Part shown: positions 34,920 through 42,220 of the stretch, piece by piece
How positions within the stretch are numbered: the first letter of the stretch is position 1
Layout of the letters: the number at the start of each line of letters is the position of its first letter
NCBI GenBank assembly: GCA_013285915.1
Contig: JABDGS010000023.1
Coordinates: forward strand, 1 to 44,618
Reading direction: 5' to 3'
Source: Bacteroidota bacterium
Lineage (GTDB): Bacteria; Bacteroidota; Bacteroidia; Chitinophagales; Chitinophagaceae
Length of the DNA: 44,618 nucleotides
The notes under the pieces: generated by a model
Told to the model about the DNA's origin: nothing
Seen by the model: only the letters and a program-made list of their open reading frames with translations
Database searches by the model: none
Position numbers and translations under genes: made by a program

Positions 34920-35354
34920 ATGAAAAAAATTACACTATCAGCAGTAATATGTACGCTTATTTTTTATACTTCGGTATTTGCGCAAAAAGCGAATACAGAT
35001 TCACTGGCACTCGTTTCGCGCATCAGTGCCAACCAACTGAAACTGGGCAACCTGCAAAATGAAGTTGACCAAAAAACAAAAAATAAACTCGACGCCAGCG
35101 AGCAGGCACAAAAATCAGCAAATGAAAATTCCAATGCTGCAAACAAATTAACCAGCGAGCCAAATAATAGAAAATTAGCAAGGCAGGCCAATAATGCTGC
35201 CAGTGACGCCAAGTCGGACTCCAGGGCCGCAAGAAAGGAAGAACGCAGGCTTAATTCATTAAATAAAGACATTGCCGACATGAAAGATAAAATAGCTGAA
35301 GATCAAAGAAAACTGGATAAACTTACCACCGCTACGCCGCCAAAGGTTAATTAA
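34920..35354 (+). CDS. Secreted coiled-coil protein
   Basis: 144 residues. A signal peptide (1-21, MKKITLSAVICTLIFYTSVFA) leads a highly charged, alanine/asparagine/lysine-rich helix that runs to the end. Heptad-like spacing is visible in NKLDASEQAQKSANENSNAA and in LNSLNKDIADMKDKIAEDQ. It has no enzyme motif. It would be a periplasmic or surface coiled coil. It is the first gene of the plus-strand set and is followed after 94 bases by the eRF1-like gene. Function unknown. Confidence 0.75.
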   Translation: MKKITLSAVICTLIFYTSVFAQKANTDSLALVSRISANQLKLGNLQNEVDQKTKNKLDASEQAQKSANENSNAANKLTSEPNNRKLARQANNAASDAKSDSRAARKEERRLNSLNKDIADMKDKIAEDQRKLDKLTTATPPKVN

Positions 35355-35448
35355 ACCGGGTTATAAAAAAATCTCTTAAGCAATTTTGAAGTAAAGCAAA
35401 GGCAATTGCCTTTGCTTTTATAAAAGAAAAATATTTTAAATAATAAAA

Positions 35449-35835
35449 ATGTTAAACGCAAAGCAGCTGGGGATATGTGTTGATGATGATGGTTTGCATA
35501 TAATGCGTCACACGCCTGGTGCTGTACAAAAAATTGTACTGCTGCCATTTATAAATACTGACGAAGCAGATACAGGCTTTAAAAAAAGCGAAAGTTTTGT
35601 ATATGACGTTGAATTGCAGCAGCAAACAAATTATTTTTCGCAATTAAAGGCTGCTATAACACATAACGACAACTTATTATTTTTTGGGCCAACAAATTTA
35701 AAGGTTGAATTATACAATCGCCTGAGAGAAGATAATGGTTTTGCTAAAACTGATATTGAAGTTAAACAGACGGATACGATGACCGGCACGCAGCAACAAG
35801 CGTTTGTTATGGATTACTTTGAAAATCGACCATAA
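35449..35835 (+). CDS. Protein resembling eRF1 domain 3 (baeRF-type)
   Basis: 128 residues, no signal. The N-terminus has GICVDDDGLHIMRH, where many relatives have a W-x-D-H-x-x-A-like start, and the core has YFSQLKAAITHNDNLLFFGP then KVELYNRLREDNGFAKTDIEV, ending TDTMTGTQQQAFVMDYF. The LLFFGPTNLKVEL and following helix are what I recall of bacterial proteins distantly related to translation release factor eRF1 domain 3. Relatives act near ribosomes or in stress, but their role is largely unknown. Assignment is by memory of the pattern. It precedes an orphan kinase by 52 bases. Confidence 0.6.
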   Translation: MLNAKQLGICVDDDGLHIMRHTPGAVQKIVLLPFINTDEADTGFKKSESFVYDVELQQQTNYFSQLKAAITHNDNLLFFGPTNLKVELYNRLREDNGFAKTDIEVKQTDTMTGTQQQAFVMDYFENRP

Positions 35836-35887
35836 CATTTGCTATTGCCCAATAACAACCCAGCCCCAAAAATTATAAAACTTACAA

Positions 35888-36601
35888 ATGAATACGTTTA
35901 CTATTTCTTTTAATGATAAAGAGCACCAGGGCCATTTTGCATCAGTGCTTGCCCACGAGGTAAGAAACCCGTTGGGCAATATCCGCCTGTCGGTAGATAC
36001 ATTGTTATCAACAGTTAAGGAGGACAGCTTAAACCTTTATCTCAATATCATCAAACGAAATACAGAAAGGATCAATACGCTTATAACCCAGCTATTAACT
36101 GATGAATATGCCAATGAAACGGGACTTGAAGAGTGCCCGGTTAACGAATTGCTTGATGATGTGCTTGCCCATGTTGATGACAGGCTAAAGCTTAAAAATA
36201 TAAAAACAGTTAAGCACTATTCTGAGGTTGACTATGTAATACTCTTAAATGTGCCAAGGATGAAGATAGCTTTAACTAACATAATTATTAACGCTATAGA
36301 AGCTATGACAGAAGGGAGCGGCGTGCTAACACTTATTACAAAGTTAGTTTATGGCAAATATGTAATAGAAGTTAATGATAACGGGTGTGGCATAAATAAG
36401 GAAAATTTGGCAAAGATGTTTAAAGTGTCGTTTACAAATAAGCCGGGTGGCCTCGGGCTGGGTTTGACAATAATATATGATATTTTGAGATTGAACAATG
36501 TAGCAATAAATGTTGAATCAGAGGAACATACAGGAACAAGCTTTACCCTTTTATTTGATAAAAGTAAACATGCATCTAACAAGGCGAGGCAGGCAGTTTA
36601 A
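35888..36601 (+). CDS. Soluble histidine kinase without a sensor domain
   Basis: 237 residues. The H-box is AHEVRNPLGNIR with H23, near the N-terminus, so there is almost no sensor region. The N-box is NIIINAIEAM, the G1 box DNGCGI, and G2 is GGLGLGLTIIYDIL. It has no membrane segment and no receiver domain, and no response-regulator gene stands beside it. It is a HisKA/HATPase core that would need a partner protein to sense anything; the eRF1-like protein in front is one candidate. Confidence 0.9.
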   Translation: MNTFTISFNDKEHQGHFASVLAHEVRNPLGNIRLSVDTLLSTVKEDSLNLYLNIIKRNTERINTLITQLLTDEYANETGLEECPVNELLDDVLAHVDDRLKLKNIKTVKHYSEVDYVILLNVPRMKIALTNIIINAIEAMTEGSGVLTLITKLVYGKYVIEVNDNGCGINKENLAKMFKVSFTNKPGGLGLGLTIIYDILRLNNVAINVESEEHTGTSFTLLFDKSKHASNKARQAV

Positions 36602-36640
36602 GCGAAATAATTAATTTTTTACAAAAGACATAATAATACC

Positions 36641-36892
36641 ATGAGCAATATTCAAAGCCTTCCATTTTCATTAATCCCCAAAAATGATGGTGAATTGGCG
36701 CTTTTAAAAAATTATCACTCTCATTTAGCCCAGCAAGTAGAGCAAATGGAACTACATCCTTCACACAAACAGGATGTTCAAAAAGTTCTTCTTAAAAGTT
36801 TAACAATAGTTACGGCGCATGTGCCCTTAACTATAGAAAAACAAAAACCTGCAAGCATATTCTCCCAGGTTTTCCACCGGGTATTTGGATAA
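36641..36892 (+). CDS. Unknown 83-residue protein after the orphan kinase
   Basis: No family recognised. It is helix-rich, polar, with HSHLAQQVEQMELHPSHKQD and a C-terminal SQVFHRVFG. The start follows the kinase stop by 39 bases. Its constant position and clean reading frame suggest a real gene. It has no signal peptide or clear metal motif. Confidence 0.5.
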   Translation: MSNIQSLPFSLIPKNDGELALLKNYHSHLAQQVEQMELHPSHKQDVQKVLLKSLTIVTAHVPLTIEKQKPASIFSQVFHRVFG

Positions 36893-36909
36893 GGCTGCAA
36901 TAGTATTCT

Positions 36910-36958
36910 TCGCCTGGCTTCCGCGGCAACGTAGAAGGCCAGGGATTAGGGGGATACT
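36910..36958. terminator. Hairpin with a decayed family C repeat
   Basis: CCTGGCTTC near 36913 pairs with GAAGGCCAGG near 36933-36942. Next comes AGGGATTAGGGGGAT, which resembles the AGGGATTTAGGGTGGGG of family C at 39612 and 42194 and, like those copies, abuts the permease stop. It may be a third, degenerate copy. Confidence 0.5.
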
Positions 36959-39386
36959 ACTCACTCCGCAAGCTCCTAACAGGGTTTGTTAATGCAGCTT
37001 TTATGGCCTGTACGCTTACTGTAACTAAAGCAATTACAAGTGCAACCACGCCTGCAATCAAAAATATCCACCACGATATTTGTATGCGGTAAGCAAAATC
37101 CTGCAGCCATTTATTCATGGCCCACCAAGCCACCGGGAAAGCTATAACGGCAGAAATTAAAACAAGCTTTACAAAATCTTTGCTCAGCATGCCCACAATA
37201 GTACCTGCGCTGGCACCCAATACTTTCCTGATACCAATTTCCCTTGTGCGTTGCTCGGCAGCATAGGTAACAAGCCCAAACAAACCAAGGCAAGCAATTA
37301 ATATAGCCAGCACAGCAAACGTTATAAATATTTTGCCAATGTGCTGTTCAGTTTTATAGGTGTTATCAAAATCAGCGTCCATAAATGAGTATTGGAAAGG
37401 CTGCGAGGGCACTATAGCTTTCCATTTGTTTTCTACCTCACTTACAATAGCAGCGGTGTTACTTGTATTTAACCTAAAGGCTATGCTGCCGTTCTCATTG
37501 TCGAGTAACAACGCCAAAGGAGTCACCTGTTCACGCAGTGAGTTAAAATTAAAATTCTTAACTACACCCAAAATATGGTAGTACTCAATATCTTTCTTTG
37601 AAAGGTCAAAATTTTTAATATAATAGAGTTTTTTGCCGATCAGGTCCTTGTACGCAAGCATTTTAGCCGCCGCCTCATTTAGAATTATGCCTGAGGAGTC
37701 TGTAAGCATCTGCTTCGAGAAATTGCGGCCAGCTACCATTTGCATGCTTAGTGTAGGTATATAATTTTCATCCACCCTCCATTGCTGCAGGCTTATAGCG
37801 GTTTTTTGGTCTAATGACGGATCAAGAAACAAGGGGCTATCATTTCGGTAGCTGCCTGTTGGCAGGTACCCGGTTTTAGTTGCATTTACAACACCGGTTA
37901 CTTTTAAAATATCATTTTTAAAAGCGTCAGCCTGTGTACCAAGGGGGTAGGTATTTTTAATTATTAAAATATTATCGCGTTTAAAGCCAATGTCTTTGTT
38001 ACGCATATAACTAAGCTGGTTATAAATAACAATGGTGCCTATGATAAGCACAATAGATATCCAAAACTGGAACACCACCAACCCACTGCGCAGCCAACCA
38101 TTCTTAAAGCCTGCTGCAAGCTTGCCCTTTAACACCTCAATAGGTTTAAATGCGGAAAGATAAAATGCGGGGTAACTGCCTGCCAGCAATCCCACAATAA
38201 GCATTAATAAAATAAGCGATGGTAAAAACCACGGCCTTATAAATAACCCCAGGCCTATTTCTTTACCTGCCAGCTGGTTAAAGTAACCAAGCAGCAAAGC
38301 AGCTATTCCCAATGCAAGCAACAAAGAAATAAAAGTTATTAAGATAGATTCAGCTAAAAATTGAGAAATAAGGTTTGACCTTAATGAGCCTAACACTTTA
38401 CGCACGCCAACCTCTTTTGCCCTGCCCGATGATCTGGCGGTTGAAAGGTTCATAAAGTTTACACAGGCTACCAGCAATATAAATATTGCCACAACGGAAA
38501 AAATATAAACATACTCAATGCTGCTGTTTGCGCCAAGTTCTGCTGTTTTGTTTGAATGAAGGTGAATGCTTGTTAAAGGCGTAAGGCTGTATTTAAGATA
38601 ATTGCCGCTTTTTTTAAGGCTTTCCATCGTCATGTTTAACTGCTTAAGTGCTGGCCCCACATATCTTGTGATCATATCGTCAAATTTGGCCTCCAGCGCT
38701 TTTGGATCGGCTCCTTTCTTCAACACAATATAGGTATTGAGGTTATTGCTAACCCATTGGTTTACCTCAAAGGGTTGAATTGATCCATTTAAAGAAACAA
38801 AAAACTCGAAGTTAAAATGCGATTGTTTGGGAATGTCTTTTATAACACCTGTAACTTTTAAATTTTGAGTATCATTTACTATCAGGTTTTTACCGGCTGC
38901 GTCTGTAGTGTTAAAATATTTTTTTGCAATAGTTTCTGTAATTACAACCGAATTGGGGTTAACAAGGGCAGATTTAGGATCGCCCGAAACCATCGGTAAT
39001 GTAAACACATCAAACAGGGTTGAATCTGTATAGATCACTTTTTCTTCCTGCACATTTTGATTTCCCTTTTTTACAAGAAAACCTCCATAATTGCGAAAGC
39101 GGGTTTCCTGCTCCACTTCGGGAAAATCCTTTTTCATAGCCGCACCCATAGGTTCGGGCACCACAGCCAAAATAAAATGATTGCCTCCAAACATTAAATT
39201 ACCATCTACACGATAAATGCGGTCGGCCTTTTCATTATACTTATCATAACTCAGCTCATCCATTACATACAGTAATATAAGCAGGCATGTAGCCAGCCCT
39301 ACTGAAAGACCCGTTATATTTATGGCTGTAAAGCCTTTATTTTTCCAAAGGTTACGAAAGGCTACTTTAAAATAGTTCTTGTACAT
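36957..39386 (-). CDS. MacB/FtsX-type ABC permease
   Basis: 809 residues from the ATG at 39386 (MYKNYFKVAFRNLWKNKGFTA); the frame extends 11 codons upstream. The N-terminal membrane segment is INITGLSVGLATCLLILLYV, then a periplasmic domain, three helices (with RAKEVGVRKVLGSLRSNLIS after the first), a second periplasmic domain and the last FtsX block (LAILIACLGLFGLVTYAA, REIGIRKVLGASAGTIV). The end is NPVRSLRSE. It is one of three tandem permeases without an ATPase between them, and it is a paralogue of the gene at 31084. The substrate is unknown. Confidence 0.92.
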   Translation of the reverse strand: MYKNYFKVAFRNLWKNKGFTAINITGLSVGLATCLLILLYVMDELSYDKYNEKADRIYRVDGNLMFGGNHFILAVVPEPMGAAMKKDFPEVEQETRFRNYGGFLVKKGNQNVQEEKVIYTDSTLFDVFTLPMVSGDPKSALVNPNSVVITETIAKKYFNTTDAAGKNLIVNDTQNLKVTGVIKDIPKQSHFNFEFFVSLNGSIQPFEVNQWVSNNLNTYIVLKKGADPKALEAKFDDMITRYVGPALKQLNMTMESLKKSGNYLKYSLTPLTSIHLHSNKTAELGANSSIEYVYIFSVVAIFILLVACVNFMNLSTARSSGRAKEVGVRKVLGSLRSNLISQFLAESILITFISLLLALGIAALLLGYFNQLAGKEIGLGLFIRPWFLPSLILLMLIVGLLAGSYPAFYLSAFKPIEVLKGKLAAGFKNGWLRSGLVVFQFWISIVLIIGTIVIYNQLSYMRNKDIGFKRDNILIIKNTYPLGTQADAFKNDILKVTGVVNATKTGYLPTGSYRNDSPLFLDPSLDQKTAISLQQWRVDENYIPTLSMQMVAGRNFSKQMLTDSSGIILNEAAAKMLAYKDLIGKKLYYIKNFDLSKKDIEYYHILGVVKNFNFNSLREQVTPLALLLDNENGSIAFRLNTSNTAAIVSEVENKWKAIVPSQPFQYSFMDADFDNTYKTEQHIGKIFITFAVLAILIACLGLFGLVTYAAEQRTREIGIRKVLGASAGTIVGMLSKDFVKLVLISAVIAFPVAWWAMNKWLQDFAYRIQISWWIFLIAGVVALVIALVTVSVQAIKAALTNPVRSLRSE

Positions 39387-39575
39387 GGCAGTTTTGTTTA
39401 ACAATTTGTACCGGGGCAATTATCGTTAAACGTACAACTTGCCGCTATGTTACTGATTATAAATAATTTTTCCGGTTATTTTCCGCCGCTCAATGGCAAG
39501 AAAAAGACCATTAACACGGCCCTATGCAATGGCTGGGTCATAAGGCCGCTTTTTAAAGCGTCTTGCAACATCATT

Positions 39576-39640
39576 TCCGCTCCTATCTTCGCAAAGTCCC
39601 TCCCTAAAGGGGAGGGATTTAGGGTGGGGTCTTTACTCGC
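39576..39640. repeat. Family C repeat, copy 1, beside a permease stop
   Basis: The core is a hairpin, TCCCTCCC-TAAAG-GGGAGGGA (39597-39617), followed by TTTAGGGTGGGG. About 60 of 66 bases match the copy at 42157-42220. It lies directly beyond the stop of the 39633 permease. As a minus-strand terminator it lacks a T-run. Confidence 0.8.
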
Positions 39641-42068
39641 TCCTTAAACTCTTAACCGGGTTGGCTATGGCCGCTTTTATTGCGTGAAAACTTATGGTCA
39701 GCAGGGCTATCAATACTATAATAACTGCGGCCTGTACAAATACCCATACATTAATACTTGCCCTGAATACAAAATTCTCCATCCAGTTATGGGTTAACAG
39801 CCACCCCAAAGGGGCCGCTATTATAAAAGACAGCATAAAAATGAAAAAGTATTCTTTTGCCAGCAGGGTGAAAATATTAGCCACAGAAGCTCCGAGCACC
39901 TTTCTTATCCCAATTTCTTTCACCCGCCTGTTAACCGTGAATATAAACAGGCCAAATAAACCAATACATGCAATGGTGATGGCTATAATTGTAAATGCCA
40001 GTAAAATATTATTAAGTTTTTCTTCCGAAGCCCATAATTGCGCAAAGCTTTCATCAAGAAATGAGTACGTGAAAGGATATTTCGGTTGAAATTTGTTCCA
40101 CTCAGTATTTAATAAATTGATTGTTGATTGCACATTGTTTGGAGCGATGCGAATGATATAGTTAGACCAATAATCTTTATTTATCGCCAGCAGCATAGGC
40201 TTTATTGATTGTGAAAAATTTTCAAAATGAAAGTCTTTCACAATGCCCGCTACGCGTCCTGTTATAAGGTCATCGGGGCCATTACCGAATGTTGTAAGTG
40301 TTTTTCCAACAGCATTTTCATTTGTCCATCCAAATTTTTTAACCGCTTCTTCGTTAAGTATATATGCTTGTGAATCTGTGCTGAATTTCAGGTTAAAATC
40401 GCGGCCCTTAATAATATTAAAGCCCATTGTTTTAACCATGTCAAAATCACCTTTAATATACCATACAGGTACAAATTCATTTTTCGGCTTTCCTTCCGGT
40501 ATAAACACATCCTGGTTCTCGTAAGCCTCTTTACCGGGTACGTAATTGGCCATGGTTACGCTTAATACATTTTTATTTTGCAACAGGCTGTTTTTAACCG
40601 CCATTTTTTGTTCAGGCGACATATCCTCCCTTATAGGCAATACCACCAGTTGCTCTTTTTGAAACCCAAGGTTAGCGTCGGACATATAACGCACCTGCCT
40701 GTTAATAACAATAACGCCTATTATCATACCAATTGAAATAACAAACTGTGTTACCAATAAAGCCCTGCGCAATAAAAGACGGCCGGATTTAACGCCACCC
40801 GTATTTTTAAATACCCCTGATGGATTTAGAGATGACAGGTACAAAGCGGGATAAGCGCCTGCCATTACAGCGAGAATAAGTGGCATAAAAACAAATGCAG
40901 CAACTCCCGGCATTGTAACCTGCGCCGCAAGTTGAATATTTTTACCTGAAAGCTGGTTAAATAAAGGCATTGTGGCAACTAACAATATTACAGCGAGGCC
41001 CAGGGAAAGCGCACATGCAAACAATGCTTCTGTAAGAAACTGGGCAAGCAGGTGCTTTTTGTCTGCGCCAGACATTTTTCTAACGCCTATTTCCTTAGCC
41101 CTTACCGAAGCTGTTGCAACGGCAATATTTATAAAGTTTACAAATGAAAGAAAAAGTATAAGTATTGCTACAATAATAAAAATGTTTACATACAGGTAAT
41201 TACCATTCGGTTCAAGCTCAACGCGATAGTTAGAACGCAGGTGAATCTGTAACAATGGTTGCAGTTTTATAATTACGCCTTTACCAAATTTCTTGTCAAA
41301 ATCGGCAGGGCTCATTTTACCAAACTGTTTAACCTGCGATGCAAAGTTTTTGGTAGCCATTGCTGAAAGCTTCTGTTCAATTGCTGGCACTGCTCCTGCA
41401 TCTTTAATAACAAAGTAGGTAAAAATATAAGGTATCAACCAGTTGTTTTTATGTTCCTGGCTTAACGAGTTAAATGACAAAAGAAAATTAAAATGGAAGT
41501 GAGACTGCTCAGGCAAATCTTTTACTACGCCGGTTACTTTATAGCCGTCATTTTCGCCGTGCATATAAATGGCTTTGCCCACCACATTAGTGTTGCCAAA
41601 GTATTTAAGCGCTGTAGATTCGTTCAAAACAACAGTATGTGGTTGTTGCAACGCCGTAACTGGGTCACCACTGATAAACTGAAAAGTAAATACACTGAAT
41701 ACATTTGAATCAGCATACAAAAAACGGGACTCGTAAAATTTTTTGTCGCCGTTTTCAAACAAGGCATTTGCATTCCTGTTCTTAAATAGCCGTACTGTTT
41801 GTTCTAATCCCGGTACTTCCGCAAACGCCGATTGCGCAAAAGGCATTGGAGTTACGGGGTTTGTAAATTCTTCCCCAAGGTTCATCACCACCCTGTATAT
41901 ATGGCTGCTGTTCGTATTAAATTTATCATATTTCCATTCATCGCCAACAAACATCGTTATCAGCGCACAAACGGCAATTGCAATACCAAGGCCCGAAATA
42001 CTTATCCATGAGTGGGCCTTATTGTTTCGTATGGTGCGCCAGGCACCCAGCATAAAATTCTTCCACAT
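39633..42068 (-). CDS. MacB/FtsX-type ABC permease
   Basis: 811 residues from the ATG at 42068 (MWKNFMLGAWRTIRNNKAHS). Membrane segment SWISISGLGIAIAVCALITM, periplasmic domain with DEWKYDKFNTNSSHIYRVV, helices (~290-430) with VRAKEIGVRKMSGADKKHLL, and the last FtsX block with IACIGLFGLFIFTVNRRVKEIG and KVLGASVANIF. The end is NPVKSLRSE. It is in the middle of the tandem array; the gaps to both neighbours carry repeats. It shares the general fold but not close sequence with the other three permeases. Confidence 0.92.
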   Translation of the reverse strand: MWKNFMLGAWRTIRNNKAHSWISISGLGIAIAVCALITMFVGDEWKYDKFNTNSSHIYRVVMNLGEEFTNPVTPMPFAQSAFAEVPGLEQTVRLFKNRNANALFENGDKKFYESRFLYADSNVFSVFTFQFISGDPVTALQQPHTVVLNESTALKYFGNTNVVGKAIYMHGENDGYKVTGVVKDLPEQSHFHFNFLLSFNSLSQEHKNNWLIPYIFTYFVIKDAGAVPAIEQKLSAMATKNFASQVKQFGKMSPADFDKKFGKGVIIKLQPLLQIHLRSNYRVELEPNGNYLYVNIFIIVAILILFLSFVNFINIAVATASVRAKEIGVRKMSGADKKHLLAQFLTEALFACALSLGLAVILLVATMPLFNQLSGKNIQLAAQVTMPGVAAFVFMPLILAVMAGAYPALYLSSLNPSGVFKNTGGVKSGRLLLRRALLVTQFVISIGMIIGVIVINRQVRYMSDANLGFQKEQLVVLPIREDMSPEQKMAVKNSLLQNKNVLSVTMANYVPGKEAYENQDVFIPEGKPKNEFVPVWYIKGDFDMVKTMGFNIIKGRDFNLKFSTDSQAYILNEEAVKKFGWTNENAVGKTLTTFGNGPDDLITGRVAGIVKDFHFENFSQSIKPMLLAINKDYWSNYIIRIAPNNVQSTINLLNTEWNKFQPKYPFTYSFLDESFAQLWASEEKLNNILLAFTIIAITIACIGLFGLFIFTVNRRVKEIGIRKVLGASVANIFTLLAKEYFFIFMLSFIIAAPLGWLLTHNWMENFVFRASINVWVFVQAAVIIVLIALLTISFHAIKAAIANPVKSLRSE

Positions 42069-42156
42069 AGTTTTAATTTTTAGTTTTTATACTTCCCATT
42101 TAACTCATGTGATAAGACCTTATATAATATTCTTTTTATCACCCCATCCTGCACCA

Positions 42157-42220
42157 TCCGCTCCCATATTCGCAAAGTCCCTCCCTATGGGGGAGGGATT
42201 TAGGGTGGGGCCCTACTCGC
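42157..42220. repeat. Family C repeat, copy 2, beside a permease stop
   Basis: TCCCTCCC-TATGG-GGGAGGGA core with GCAAAG upstream and TTTAGGGTGGGG downstream. It lies at the stop of the 42213 gene exactly as copy 1 lies at the stop of the 39633 gene. Confidence 0.8.

Noticed and set aside
39597..39617. Family C hairpin as an ordinary intrinsic terminator
   Set aside because: The stem is strong but no T-run follows it on the minus strand, so a standard terminator is not supported.
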